Origin: Morinoia aosen
Lineage: Eukaryota; Arthropoda; Malacostraca; Amphipoda; Talitridae
Direction of reading: 5' to 3'
DNA length: 64,000 nt
Assembly: GCA_030386875.1 (NCBI GenBank)
Contig: CM059562.1
Location: forward strand, 72,538,201 to 72,602,200
Both the position numbers and the translations under genes were made by a program. Below are positions 1 to 14,100 of this stretch, piece after piece (position 1 is the first letter of the stretch; each line of letters starts with the position of its first letter). The notes below the pieces were generated by a model that saw nothing but the letters and a program-made list of their open reading frames with translations, made no database searches and was not told the origin of the DNA.

Positions 1-703
1 AAAAATGTGCAGTTGCCTGGAATAATATGGACGTACTTCTGATTAACATGCTTTAATTATAGTCGTTTAATTCAACTTACGGGGAATGTAATTCAGTCCC
101 GTGTCACATACAAGACTAACTTTGATCGAACACGCCTTCTCATAACTATTACGCAGGGCTTAAATAAGTTCAACATTTGATAACAAAAAGAATTCATGAC
201 AATTTTACAGTAAATTATGATGTTATCTTACTTGAAATTCTCTTCAAGTAAAATGTACTCATTTGCAGAATTAAATTAGAAAGTAGATGGCGTTTATGAG
301 TGGCTCGATATTAATTTGAGTGAGAAAGTTCTAAAAGTTTCGGACAGAATCGTGATCACCTTCCCGCAAGATTAAAATGACAATTATATCGCGACGAGAC
401 GTCGAAACTTAGATTATGAGTGGTCCCTGACCAGCAATCGCAGCACTAAAGCTTGCCATTCAATTATCACTGGGAATTTTAGAAAAAAAGCTCCTCTATA
501 CGCTCAGTTTTATAAGGGATTGTGTGATTGTCACCGTACTGCTCGAGGGCCTTAATGAAAGTGGCCTTAAAGTGCCTCTTTTGGCCCGTTACTACGCTCC
601 GAATGCGGCAAGTTCGACCGAAGGCGTCTATGGAACATGAACGAGTTTGCCTCGACTTGAGATGATGAGAGGGGCGCCTTACGAGCGCTGGACGGCCGTA
701 GTA
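1..703. other. Non-coding, nothing recognised
   Basis: Unique-looking AT-rich sequence with no ORF of convincing composition, no RNA gene and no repeat I can support. It ends where the 97-bp array begins. Confidence 0.6.
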
Positions 704-1785
704 CAGCAGTCATTCTGCTGCTACGTGGCTCCTGCGCCATCCACTGTAGCTCTGCTGCCGGATCATGCTTTCTAATTTAACGGGAAAATGTGCTTGCTGT
801 AGTCAGTTATTCTGCTGCTACGCAGCTCCTGCGCCATCCACTGTAGCTCTGCTGCGGGATCATGCTTTCTAATTTAACGGGAAAATGTGCTTGCTGTAGT
901 CAGTTATTCCGCTGCTACGCAGCTCCTGCGCCATCCACTGTAGCTCTGCTGCCGGATCATGCTTTCTAATTTAACGGGAAAATGTGCTTGCTGTAGTCAG
1001 TTATTCTGCTGCTACGCAGCTCCTGCGCCATCCACTGTAGCTCTGCTGCCGGATCATGCTTTCTAATTTAACGGGAAAATGTGCTTGCTGTAGTCAGTTA
1101 TTCTGCTGCTACGCAGCTCCTGCGCCATCCACTGTAGCTCTGCTGCCGGATCATGCTTTCTAATTTAACGGGAAAATGTGCTTGCTCTAGTCAGTTATTC
1201 TGCTGCTACGCAGCTCCTGCGCCATCCACTGTAGCTCTGCTGCCGGATCATGCTTTCGAATTTAACGGGAAAATGTGCTTGCTCTAGTCAGTTATTCTGC
1301 TGCTACGCAGCTCCTGCGCCATCCACTGTAGCTCTGCTGCCGGATCATGCTTTCTAATTTAACGGGAAAATGTGCTTGCTGTAGTCAGTTATTCTGCTGC
1401 TACGCAGCTCCTGCGCCATCCACTGTAGCTCTGCTGCCGGATCATGCTTTCGAATTTAACGGGAAAATGTGCTTGCTCTAGTCAGTTATTCCGCTGCTAC
1501 GCAGCTCCTGCGCCATCCACTGTAGCTCTGCTGCCGGATCATGCTTTCGAATTTAACGGGAAAATGTGCTTGCTCTAGTCAGTTATTCCGCTGCTACGCA
1601 GCTCCTGCGCCATCTACTGTAGCTCTGCTGCCGGATCATGCTTTCGAATTTAACGGGAAAATGTGCTTGCTCTAGTCAGTTATTCCGCTGCTACGCAGCT
1701 CCTGCGCCATCCACTGTAGCTCTGCTGCTAAATCTTCTAGCTTACGCTTTCTCATTTATTGGGAAAAATGTTCTTGCTGTAGTTC
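704..1785. repeat. 97-bp minisatellite, about 11 copies
   Basis: The landmark AGTCAGTTATTC recurs at 801, 898 and 995, and so on, giving an exact 97-bp period. Copies differ by a few substitutions, such as CTGTAGTC versus CTCTAGTC and TTTCTAAT versus TTTCGAAT, and neighbours tend to share the same variant. The first copy (from 704) and the last (1729-1785) are more diverged. That is the usual pattern of an array homogenised by unequal exchange, with older copies at its edges. Confidence 0.95.
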
Positions 1786-4700
1786 GCTTTTAGCAAGTAT
1801 TCGGTTGCCCAAAAAGCTGAAAATAGCTTCGGTTTTCGTTGTTTTGTTGTTCGAAATAGCGTAAGTTGCGTTCGTCTTTCGGGCAAGTTTCATTACTTTC
1901 TGAGGTACGCACAGACTTATCTTAAAGAATCGAAGAGGCAATAGGAGAAAATGTCTAGCTTTTATTTTTGATCTGTTCTCCTTCTTCAGCATTTACGTTG
2001 CGAAGTTTTTTACACCTGCTCAATTTCAGTTACAAAATATTTTCAAATGATAATTTGTTTGGCAGAAAAATATCCTTGTTCTAATTTTCTTGAAATTTAC
2101 TAAAAAAAAACATTGTATGCGGGTGGAGTTAGATTTCGGGGGGCAAATTCACAATAAAAGCTTAAAGGATCATTTATGTCTCCACTTTCTTCCATTGAGT
2201 AGGTAATCAATAACGGATGGCTTAGGATACCTTCAATGGCTCTTATGCGGCGTAGAGACCATTGTTTGCTTTCATCCTCCAATTCTCAAGTGCGTTCTTA
2301 TGTTGGAAGCTGAGCTCCGGACTGACAATCGTGGCTCCAAGAGTGGCATCGTTGTGGTATCACAAAATGATAACTTTGAGGATTTCCTCTTTCTCACTGA
2401 AGTTCGCTTTGTAAACTTTGTTTAACTTTCTAGGTCTTGGTTGATTTGCAAATCATCTTATATTGACACCTGCAATGCATTTCATGCCTCATTAAGTTTG
2501 TATTTTTTGTATTTTTATGAGTTCATTTACAGGTTGCTGTTTTTTCCATTTATTTAGGTCGGTTATAACATGATGCCAATTTTGTATCACAGTGTTGTCT
2601 TAACTGTATAATGAGCAAAAAATTCCAACGGTACGAGGTTGAGAACGCAGTTCGAAATTTGATACACAATTTTGTGTGCATATTTTGCTAGTGTTGATGT
2701 TGGAACAGTTGAGCGTCCTCTGCTTGGTAGCTTCTGCTTATAAATTTAAGAAAAGTGAATGACGAAAAATTGAATTCGAGATTTTTGAACAACAAGAATA
2801 ATTTTTTGCTTCAAACTAAATACTTATGACAACTTATCCAAATTTTAGTTTTCTTTTAATAGAAAGTGATTTTAGGCACTTTAAACGTAACGCCTAGCAA
2901 TTTGTGGATCAACTTCTTTAGTCACTCTCCTGCCCGGTATTTGAAAGTACTAATGGACTTAATTAATATTGTTGTAGGAGAAAAGCTACAGCTACGTAGT
3001 TGAAAACGCTTCAAGATTGTCCATAAATTTGCTCGCAAAAAAAAACTGCACGAAAAAAGAGACTGAACATCCACATGAACAACACAGCGTTCGAATAATT
3101 CTGAATATGGTCTGAAGCTCGCACCTCAGCACTGCTTCAGCCCTCTCTAAGTTTTTTGCAGGATCATCTATGATTTTAGCCGCTCAAATACTGCCTCTGC
3201 ATCCGGCGACGAAAATCACATGTACTACGGCGCAGAAGTTAGACCGGCGGCCGAGACGAGTGTCGAATCCAAATGAGCAAGTGCGCTGCGAGAGTCGTTT
3301 TAAAACTGAGTACTTCAGACATCCTATAGTAGAATGCCAAAGTGTTTTTTTTTAAATTCTCACGCTTTGGGTTGAAATGGTGGAAAAGTGAAGTTCATGA
3401 TGTCTTGACAATTGCGGCTATTTACTGTGGAGACACTGGTAACCAAAGCCGTAAGTTGCGACAAACAATATTAGCATACGAAATTAATAAAATTTACTTA
3501 TTTACTCTACAGGAATTGAATAAATATGTTTCTGGCTTTCACCACCGGGTAAAAGCATTTTTAAACGTAGTACAAACATCAATTTTTATATATAGATGTT
3601 ACCATTTGTGCCGGAATCACACACATCACCGGTTTGAACTCGAATTGATGAATAGCTTCCATTTTAGTGTCTTCTAACTTTCATTTACGAAATATTTTCT
3701 CGGTAGCTAGTAAAAGTGTTACTTTTTTTGTCGAATTTTTAGCGAGTACTCTATTCCTTACTGCTGATGATTTGAGAAATTCGACGGAAACAGGTTTTAT
3801 TTGAGGATTTGCTGGACAGAGTGAGCATTTTTCCGTCCTCAGTTATACTAAAATTCAGGTTAATTTTTGTTATGAAGTACACGTAAAAATTTAATTATCT
3901 GCAAAGTAATGCTGATGTACAGAATTACTCTATCATGACAATGCAGAATATGTCGATAAAAATGCTCCGAAACACCGCCCCCAAACTCTTTTAATCGTGT
4001 GAAGAGCTTGAGCTTCAGGAAAATTCAGGCTCCGTCGTCTTAACGCCTGGCCAAAGTAATTAAAGTGTGACATATTGGGACGCTTTCTCTGCAGATCGGA
4101 TGAAACTCATCCTCTTCCTCTGAAAACAATTCCAGCATTTCATGTTCTGATAATATCACTAAATGAACTCCTTGACTCTCCTTCAAAATTCAATAATTTC
4201 CAGCTGCACTGTTTATCGTAAGATTGAAAACCCGTCGTATGGGAATTACTATGTTAGATCTTTCTGGAGGACAGTTGATAATACAGTTGCTCGTCCACTT
4301 CGTTTCATGGTTGAAGCTCTCCGGAAATGTGGTGTGAGACGTAATAGATTTGCTCATAAATCGTTGTTGAAGAATGTAAAATTTTCAGAGGAAGCAGAGG
4401 GATTGCTCGCAATAGTTAGAAGGATACACTGAAATGAAGTTAGAAGGATACACATCTCTTTAAATTTGAGTGTTATAACTAAAAATTGATACCGCGTATG
4501 AGACAGTTTTTAGCATACCTGTCATGTGAAGCTGATATAAGCATATTTATTTTATATGTTGAATTCTAAGTCAGAAGCTTATGTATGCTGAATCATTATT
4601 CATCCTTTAATACAGAGTATTTTTCTCTCCTGATATGTTCCTATAGATAACTCGTACTTTATATAGCCTACAGTGTTGATGTCGTTCAGTCTTGGATTTT

Positions 4701-4825
4701 AATTTTATTTTGCTGTCATAACGTGAAACAATTTTCGTACTTATAATGAATAAACCTTTCAAATCGATCATGAAAAAAGTTTCTACGGAATTTTTTCGCC
4801 TTTATAATTCATTACACGAATTTCT
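1786..4825. other. Non-coding, nothing recognised apart from one dispersed repeat
   Basis: No gene can be supported. Short open frames at 3342-3677 and 4163-4432 have no recognisable domain, no repeat-free homology cue and no splice context. A diverged dispersed repeat lies near 3163-3250 and is listed separately. Confidence 0.5.
3163..3250 (+). repeat. Dispersed repeat, copy A
   Basis: Shares CATCTATGATTTTAGC and then a patchy alignment of about 80 bp, roughly two-thirds identical by eye, with 18950-19035 on the same strand. It looks like an old interspersed family. The type is unknown. Confidence 0.4.
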
Positions 4826-5100
4826 GTACTTTACTGCGATGATTTACATTCCATTGTACTGTTTTCGAGTCTCAGATGATCTACTTTACTGCGGTGATTT
4901 ACATTCCATTGTGCTGTTTTCGAGTCTCAGATGATCTACTTTACTGCAATAATTTACATTCCATTGTACTGTTTTCGAGTCTCAGATGATCTACTTTACT
5001 GCGATGATTTACATTCCATTGTACTGTTTTCGAGTCTCAGATGATCTACTTTACTGCGATGATTTACATTCCGTTGTACTGTTTTCAAATCTCAGATGAT
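4826..5100. repeat. 55-bp tandem repeat, five copies
   Basis: TTACTGC recurs at 4831, 4886, 4941, 4996 and 5051. Each unit carries TGATTTACATTCC and GTTTTCGAGTCTCAGATGAT with single-base variants. The last copy, with CAAATCTC, is the most diverged. Confidence 0.95.
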
Positions 5101-5492
5101 CAAAATACAATCATTCCACATTTATTTCCACATTCATTTTAAACGATTCCAAGTCAAGTTTGCTTCAAATAGTTATAAAACAGTCTAATAAATCACCAGT
5201 TTGTACCCAACCTTGCAGCCAAATACTATCCTCTTCAGCAGAAGGATACAAGAGATTGCACGTGTAACTTTGATTGCTCTTATCGATACTGACGTCTTCG
5301 AAGCAGCATCTAATGACGTAAAATTGAGGCGGTAGAGCAATAGCTCGATAAGGGAAGACTACGGCTGCTCAGCGGACTACTACGCGGCGTCAGAAGGAGC
5401 ACACCTCATAGAGACGGATATTTTTACATCGTTAGACTGATCGCTATAGCCGGTGTTCTCCTGTGTCTTTATTAATGATCCAATACTATATT
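5101..5492. other. Non-coding, nothing recognised
   Basis: Short unique spacer between two tandem arrays. No coding or RNA signal seen. Confidence 0.6.
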
Positions 5493-5910
5493 CAGGAAAA
5501 TTTTGTCCCGAATTAATCTTCGTTTGCTGGAGTGTGTTGCTAATTTTAGAGTGAGCTTAAAGCTTTATTCATCATACATGTATTTTTAGATTACTTTAGT
5601 CCTTCGATACAATCCGATGCAATATCTAGGAAAATTTTGGCCTGAATTAATCTTCGTTTGCTGGAGTGTGTTGCTAATTTTAGAGTGAGCTTAAAGTTTT
5701 ATTCATCTTACATGTATTTTTAGATTACTTTAGTCCTTCGATACAATCCGATACAATATCTAGGAAAATTTTGGCCTGAATTAATCTTCGTTTGCTGGAG
5801 TGTGTTGCTAATTTTAGAGTGAGCTTGAAGTTCTACTCATCATGTGGTAAATAAATTGTTTAAATTGTTTAAATCATACGTATAATTATAGATTACTTTA
5901 GTTCTTAATA
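5493..5910. repeat. 134-bp tandem repeat, about three copies
   Basis: AATTAATCTTCGTTTGCTGG starts at 5511, 5645 and 5779, a period of 134 bp. The third copy carries an extra AAATTGTTTAAATTGTTTAA-type insertion near 5850-5875. Confidence 0.93.
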
Positions 5911-6648
5911 CGAGCGGATAATTGTGATGTTAATGCGAACAAATGGTGGAGCTACTCTGGAAAGTTCGTCATGTTTGTAATTCTTAACTTATTTTAATGG
6001 TTGGAATGACTTTTATTTGTAAATTTTAATTCTTACTGCGGATATTTTTTGTCTACGTTGAGTTGATGACATCTTTTTGTGTCGCTGTTCAAATCTGAAG
6101 ACTGACTCACTCGCTCACTTTGTGTTATTTTACGGGAGCCAATAAGCGAATAAACACCGCAGTTCTTGAAATAAGCTCATTTATGTTTTATTTTCCATTT
6201 ACTCGTTAACCGTCATAAAGTTTACATTTTGTCATTCGCGCATAATATTTATACATTGCAACGCGATGCCACATGGCCAGTGAAATGATTCAACCAAAAT
6301 TTTATTTTGTAACCTAGCGCATTTACGGAAAAGGATTCAGTACAATCTTGATTAATAATGCGATTAAAAAGAATATTATGTTTGCAACTTTCAGCACTAC
6401 TAATGCGACCACAGTCGCTGTGTAGAATACTTATCATTTATTTGATTATCGTTGTCTTTTCATTTCTTTGATTATCCTACCGAGAGTAAAAAGCACTGGT
6501 ATGGAGATAAGACAAGAAAAACAGTTAAATAAACGTCCCGTAAAGACAATCGCACTCGTAAAGCACAAAAAGTAAAAAAAGTAACAGAGGAGTTGAGAGT
6601 TTGCTTATCGACCTAAAGCAGAGCACTAATCCTGGAACTCGAGCCCTC
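5911..6648. other. Non-coding, nothing recognised
   Basis: AT-rich spacer. The 62-codon open frame on the minus strand at 6249-6437 has no recognisable features. Confidence 0.55.
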
Positions 6649-7728
6649 AGTCCTGGAGCTCTGGGCACCGTCCCATGACACGGACTACAGAACTGGAGCT
6701 CTGGGCACCGTCCCATGACACGGGATACAGCCCTGAAGCTCTGGGCACCGTCCCATGACACGGACTACAGTCCTGGAGCTCTGGGCACAGTCCCATGACA
6801 CGGAATACAACCCTGGTGCTCTGGGCACCGTCCCATGACACGGACTACAGTCCTAGAGCTCTGGGCACCGTCCTATGATACGGACTACAGTCCTGGAGCT
6901 CTGGGCACCGTCCCATGACACGGGATACAGCCCTGAAGCTCTGGGCACCATCCCATGACACGGACTACAGTCCTGGAGCTCTGGGCACAGTCCCATGACA
7001 CGGACTACAGTCCTGGAGCTCTGGGCACCGTCCCATGACACGGGATACAGCCCTGAAGCTCTGGGCACCGTCCCATGACACGGACTACAGTCCTGGAGCT
7101 CTGGGCACAGTCCCATGACACGGAATACAACCCTGGTGCTCTGGGCACCGTCCCATGACACGGACTACAGCCCTGAAGCTCTGGGCACCGTCCCATGACA
7201 CGGACTACAGTCCTGGAGCCCTGAGTACCGTTCCATGACACGGGATGCAGCCCTGAAGCTCTAGGCACCGTCCCATGACACGGAATACAGTCCTGGAGCT
7301 CTGGGCACAGTCCCATGACACGGAATACAACCCTGGTGTTCTGGACACCGTCCCATGACACGGACTACAGCCCTGAAGCCCTGGGCACCGTCCCATGACA
7401 CGGACTACAGTCCTGGAGCTCTGGGCACCGTCCCATGACACGGAATACAACCCTGGAGCTCTGGGCACCGTCCCATGACACGGACTACAGTCCTGGAGCT
7501 CTGGGCACAGTCCCATGACACGGACTACAGTCCTGGAGCTCTGGGCACCGTCCCATGACACGGGATACAGCCCTGAAGCTCTGGGCACCGTCCCATGACA
7601 CGGACTACAGCCCTGGAGCTCTGGGCACCGTTCCCTGACACGGCCTACAGTCCTGGAGCTCTGGGCACCGTCCCATGACACGGCCTACAGCCCTGGAGCT
7701 CTGGGCACCGTCCCATGACATGGACTAT
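6649..7728. repeat. 40-bp minisatellite, about 27 copies
   Basis: Unit built on GAGCTCTGGGCACCGTCCCA followed by TGACACGGACTACAGTCCTG. The period is exactly 40 bp through the whole block. Variants such as GGGATACAGCCCTGAAG and GGAATACAACCCTGG alternate in patches, indicating 80- to 120-bp higher-order units. Forty is not a multiple of three and the minus strand has few stops, so long minus-strand open frames arise as an artefact of the repeat. Confidence 0.96.
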
Positions 7729-9333
7729 GGGACAAAAACGTATGCCTGCACGTCATCACTCATCGTCACTTGGTCTTTATAGATACGCACAAACCGCTAT
7801 TTCCTGATCCGCAGAAACCTGGGTCGCCTAAGCTCTACTAAGTCCAATAACCTCTTTTTGTCGTTCCGAGACGTCTAGCTTTCGTCTCATCGTAGTCGTG
7901 AAATTAAGAAACAAGTCTATACATTGCTAGCTCTGAATGAAGACTGATATCAGAACAGACATAATACCGGTGTGTGTTATCTCTGGTCTCAGCTCTGAGT
8001 ACTATTTATGATGTCCATGGTAAATAACTGGAGCTCGAAAAACAATAGGGGACTAACTTTTTCATCCCGGAAGATTATTATCGGCTTAACATGTACTCCT
8101 GGTGGGAATTTATAGCAGTTTTGAGTATGAGAAGCGCCCCTCAATTACCTTCAGTGTTTTAATTTTTTATTTTTATGAACCTTTAGAATCTTTAGAACAT
8201 GAAGGAAGTCTTTCTGTCGGCATCATATTCATTTCTATTCCTTTGTAGATGACAAGATACTCTTGCTGGAAATTTCTCGCAGTTTTGAGTAAAAGAAAGC
8301 GTTCCTAAATTTTTTTTAGTCTTATTTTTTCTTTATTGAAAATTTTAAATCTGTAGGACTTGAATTAAATCTTTCTGTCGGTATCAAATTCGTCTCTATG
8401 GAGCTGTTGATGAACACAACCACGAAATATCTGAGCTTGGAAAGCAAAGCTGCGAGTAATTACTGAACTAGAGCCAAAACATCGAACGACAAAAATCAAA
8501 ACTAGAATATAAGGTCAAAAAAAGCCCATGTAGAATGGCATAGCCATGCTAAGCTCCTCCGTGCGCTAATTTTTTTCTAGAACACTTTCACGTACGCATG
8601 TATAGTAGCGTGCCCTAAATAACAGATGTTTGACGATTGCAGATTTTCTTTGTTAAAGGCTGCTTTTCTTCGGACTTGGAGCACCCAGTGGCCAATTATC
8701 GGACCTTGGGAAGGCCCGTTTGATTTGGCGAGGTTTCGTATAAAATCAGAAAAGATTTTTCAACTCGCACGCGTCTAATTTCAAGCTAAAATTCAGGTCA
8801 CTAATGCAACGTTCGTTTATCGCCAAATCGACGTTCCGCTGAGTTGTATTGGTCTTGCGGGTGTAGCGAATACGTCACTCCGCATTGTCCTAAATTTATA
8901 CAATCCATTCGTTTATGTAACAGACGCATACGATAGCACTAAAAGCTGAAGCCAAGCTAAACGCAAATAACTAAACGTAGATGAATAAAAACTATTCTAA
9001 AAAGAGAAAAAAATGCAGTTACATGAACGTCTTTTCCGTCCTTGGCTACGATCGGACGTTGTTGTAGAAGAAGGCATTTCGAAAGTAGGCCAACACTTCC
9101 TAAACACGGAAACCAAGTGATATTTCTCTCGCAGGTCGCAGGATCTTATTGATTCTTGTATCGGAATTCGCTTAGCTGATCACGAGGACAAAGGCAAGGC
9201 AGCGACACCGCAAACACACCGGCGATCCGCCGGATCTTTGTCCGGCGGTCGGCTCCGCCGTTTGTTCCGCTGCGAAATAAAGGGCGAGTCGCGCCCACAG
9301 GTACCATTTCACGCTCGTAATGTAGCGCTAAGC
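7729..9333. other. Non-coding, nothing recognised
   Basis: No gene supported. Contains a diverged tandem duplication (8091-8410) and a locally GC-rich stretch (9130-9340) with a small hairpin at 9227-9248, CCGCCGG/CCGGCGG arms around an 8-base loop. Confidence 0.5.
8091..8410. repeat. Diverged tandem duplication, about 175 bp
   Basis: Two adjacent blocks share CAGTTTTGAGTA near the start and CTTTCTGTCGG.ATCA.ATTC near the end. Identity is moderate by eye, so the duplication is old. Confidence 0.6.
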
Positions 9334-12300
9334 CCACGTAAATAGTTGCTTGGATACGGATAGGTTTGTTTAAATAAATGTTTGGATACGATACGTATAA
9401 ATAATTGTTTGGGTAAGGCTAAGTCCATGTAAAGAATTGCTTGGATGCGGTTAGGTTCAGATAAATAGTCACTTGGATACGGCTATGTTCACATAAACAA
9501 TTGCCTCAACATGGCTATGTTCACACAAAACAATTGCCTCAACACGGCTATGTTCACATAAACAATTGGCTCAACACGGCTAGGTTCACATAAACAATTG
9601 CCTCAACACGGCTATGTTCACATAAACAATTACCTCAACACGGCTATGTTCACACAAACGATTGCCTCAACATGGCTATGTTCACACAAACAATTGCCTC
9701 AACACGGCTATGTTCACATAAACAATTACCTCAACACGGCTATGTTCACACAAACAATTGCCTCAACACGGCTATGTTCACACAAACAATTACCTCAACA
9801 CGGCTATGTTCACACAAACAATTACCTCAACATGGCTATGTTCACACAAACAATTACCTCAACACGGCTATGTTCACACAAACAATTGCCTCAACACGGC
9901 TATGTTCACACAAACAATTGCCTCAACACGGCTATGTTCACACAAACAATTACCTCAACACGGCTATGTTCACACAAACAATTGCCTCAACACGGCTATG
10001 TTCACACAAACAATTACCTCAACACGGCTATGTTCACACAAACAATTACCTCAACATGGCTATGTTCACACAAACAATTACCTCAACACGGCTATGTTCA
10101 CACAAACAATTGCCTCAACATGGCTATGTTCACACAAACAATTGCCTCAACATGGCTATGTTCACACAAACAATTGCCTCAACACGGCTATGTTCACATA
10201 AACAATTGCCTCAACACGGCTATGTTCACACAAACAATTGCCTCAACATGGCTATGTTCACACAAACAATTGCCTCAACACGGCTATGTTCACACAAACA
10301 ATTGCCTCAACACGGCTATGTTCACACAAACAATTACCTCAACACGGCTATGTTCACACAAACAATTGCCTCAACACGGCTATGTTCACACAAACAATTA
10401 CCTCAACATGGCTATGTTCACACAAACAATTGCCTCAACATGGCTATGTTCACACAAACAATTGCCTCAACATGGCTATGTTCACACAAACAATTGCCTC
10501 AACATGGCTATGTTCACACAAACAATTACCTCAACATGGCTATGTTCACACAAACAATTACCTCAACATGGCTATGTTCACACAAACAATTACCTCAACA
10601 CGGCTATGTTCACACAAACAATTGCCTCAACATGGCTATGTTCACACAAACAATTGCCTCAACATGGCTATGTTCACACAAACAATTACCTCAACATGGC
10701 TATGTTCACACAAACAATTGCCTCAACATGGCTATGTTCACACAAACAATTACCTCAACATGGCTATGTTCACACAAACAATTGCCTCAACACGGCTATG
10801 TTCACACAAACAATTGCCTCAACACGGCTATGTTCACACAAACAATTGCCTCAACACGGCTATGTTCACACAAACAATTGCCTCAACACGGCTATGTTCA
10901 CACAAACAATTACCTCAACATGGCTATGTTCACACAAACAATTGCCTCAACACGGCTATGTTCACACAAACAATTGCCTCAACACGGCTATGTTCACACA
11001 AACAATTACCTCAACATGGCTATGTTCACACAAACAATTGCCTCAACATGGCTATGTTCACATAAACAATTGCCTCAACATGGCTATGTTCACACAAACA
11101 ATTGCCTCAACATGGCTATGTTCACACAAACAATTGCCTCAACATGGCTATGTTCACACAAACAATTACCTCAACATGGCTATGTTCACACAAACAATTG
11201 CCTCAACACGGCTATGTTCACACAAACAATTGCATCAACATGGCTATGTTCACACAAACAATTGCCTCAACACGGCTATGTTCACATAAACAATTACCTC
11301 AACACGGCTATGTTCACACAAACAATTGCCTCAACACGGCTATGTTCACACAAACAATTACCTCAACATGGCTATGTTCACACAAACAATTACCTCAACA
11401 CGGCTATGTTCACACAAACAATTGCCTCAACATGGCTATGTTCACACAAACAATTGCCTCAACATGGCTATGTTCACACAAACAATTGCCTCAACACGGC
11501 TATGTTCACATAAACAATTGCCTCAACACGGCTATGTTCACACAAACAATTGCCTCAACATGGCTATGTTCACACAAACAATTGCCTCAACACGGCTATG
11601 TTCACACAAACAATTGCCTCAACACGGCTATGTTCACACAAACAATTACCTCAACACGGCTATGTTCACACAAACAATTGCCTCAACACGGCTATGTTCA
11701 CACAAACAATTACCTCAACATGGCTATGTTCACACAAACAATTGCCTCAACATGGCTATGTTCACACAAACAATTGCCTCAACATGGCTATGTTCACACA
11801 AACAATTGCCTCAACATGGCTATGTTCACACAAACAATTACCTCAACATGGCTATGTTCACACAAACAATTACCTCAACATGGCTATGTTCACACAAACA
11901 ATTACCTCAACACGGCTATGTTCACACAAACAATTGCCTCAACATGGCTATGTTCACACAAACAATTGCCTCAACATGGCTATGTTCACACAAACAATTA
12001 CCTCAACATGGCTATGTTCACACAAACAATTGCCTCAACATGGCTATGTTCACACAAACAATTACCTCAACATGGCTATGTTCACACAAACAATTGCCTC
12101 AACACGGCTATGTTCACACAAACAATTGCCTCAACACGGCTATGTTCACACAAACAATTGCCTCAACACGGCTATGTTCACACAAACAATTGCCTCAACA
12201 CGGCTATGTTCACACAAACAATTACCTCAACATGGCTATGTTCACACAAACAATTGCCTCAACACGGCTATGTTCACACAAACAATTGCCTCAACACGGC

Positions 12301-14100
12301 TATGTTCACACAAACAATTACCTCAACATGGCTATGTTCACACAAACAATTGCCTCAACATGGCTATGTTCACATAAACAATTGCCTCAACATGGCTATG
12401 TTCACACAAACAATTGCCTCAACATGGCTATGTTCACACAAACAATTGCCTCAACATGGCTATGTTCACACAAACAATTACCTCAACATGGCTATGTTCA
12501 CACAAACAATTGCCTCAACACGGCTATGTTCACACAAACAATTGCCTCAACACGGCTATGTTCACACAAACAATTACCTCAACATGGCTATGTTCACATA
12601 AACAATTGCCTCAACATGGCTATGTTCACACAAACAATTGCCTCAACATGGCTATGTTCACACAAACAATTGCCTCAACATGGCTATGTTCACACAAACA
12701 ATTGCCTCAACATGGCTATGTTCACACAAACAATCACCTCAACATGGCTATGTTCACACAAACAATTGCCTCAACACGGCTATGTTCACACAAACAATTG
12801 CCTCAACACGGCTATGTTCACACAAACAATTACCTCAACACGGCTATGTTCACACAAACAATTGCCTCAACATGGCTATGTTCACACAAACAATTGCCTC
12901 AACATGGCTATGTTCACACAAACAATTACCTCAACATGGCTATGTTCACACAAACAATTGCCTCAACACGGCTATGTTCACACAAACAATTGCCTCAACA
13001 CGGCTATGTTCACACAAACAATTACCTCAACATGGCTATGTTCACACAAACAATTGCCTCAACATGGCTATGTTCACACAAAACAATTGCCTCAACACGG
13101 CTATGTTCACACAAACAATTACCTCAACACGGCTAGGTTCACATAAACAATTGGCTCGACACGGCTATGTTCACACAAACAATTGCCTCAACATGGCTAT
13201 GTTCACACAAAACAATTGCCTCAACACGGCTATGTTCACACAAACAATTACCTCAACACGGCTAGGTTCACATAAACAATTGGCTCGACACGGCTATGTT
13301 CACACAAACAATTACCTCAACACGGCTAGGTTCACATAAACAATTGGCTCGACACGGCTATGTTCACACAAACAATTACCTCAACACGGCTATGTTCACA
13401 TAAACAATTGGCTCAACATGGCTATGTTCACACAAACAATTACCTCAACACGGCTAGGTTCACACAAAACAATTGCCTCAACACGGCTATGTTCACACAA
13501 ACAATTACCTCAACACGGCTAGGTTCACATAAACAATTGGCTCGACACGGCTATGTTCACACAAACAATTGCCTCAACACGGCTATGTTCACACAAACAA
13601 TTACCTCAACATGGCTATGTTCACACAAACAATTGGCTCAACACGGCTATGTTCACACAAACAATTGCCTCAACACGGCTATGTTCACACAAACAATTAC
13701 CTCAACATGGCTATGTTCACACAAACAATTACCTCAACACGGCTAGGTTCACACAAACAATTGCCTCAACACGGCTATGTTCACACAAACAATTGCCTCA
13801 ACACGGCTATGTTCACACAAACAATTGCCTCAACACGGCTATGTTCACACAAACAATTACCTCAACACGGCTAGGTTCACATAAACAATTGGCTCGACAC
13901 GGCTATGTTCACACAAACAATTACCTCAACACGGCTATGTTCACACAAACAATTGCCTCAACATGGCTATGTTCACACAAAACAATTGCCTCAACACGGC
14001 TATGTTCACACAAACAATTACCTCAACACGGCTAGGTTCACATAAACAATTGGCTCGACACGGCTGGGTTAACACAAACGATAGCGAAAATAAGGCTAGG
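9334..14100. repeat. 32-bp minisatellite, about 145 copies with higher-order structure
   Basis: Unit CAATTGCCTCAACACGGCTA plus TGTTCACACAAA, 32 bp. The core at 9488-14065 is nearly homogeneous, with point variants (ACACGG/ACATGG, TTGCC/TTACC, CACA/CATA). The left edge (9334-9487) and right edge (14066-14100) are degenerate. A 1312-bp (41-unit) segment is repeated: the CATAAAC variants at 10197 and 11061 recur at 11509 and 12373. The right part (13080-14050) has its own higher-order unit that includes a 33-base variant with an extra A and GGCTCGACACGG. Most units lack forward stops in all three frames, so large open frames here are artefacts. Confidence 0.97.

Noticed and set aside
6525..7681. 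Minus-strand open frames with MSWDGAQS, RVMG and SPCHGTVPRA repeats
   Set aside because: Produced by the 40-bp minisatellite. Three overlapping frames share the same strand with no start, splice or composition support.
9598..13146. Very long plus-strand open frames (up to 613 codons) with repeated HGYVHTNN, AMFTQTI and SHKQLPQ
   Set aside because: All come from the 32-bp satellite read in cycling frames. Three forward frames are open at once, so this is a property of the repeat and not evidence of a gene.
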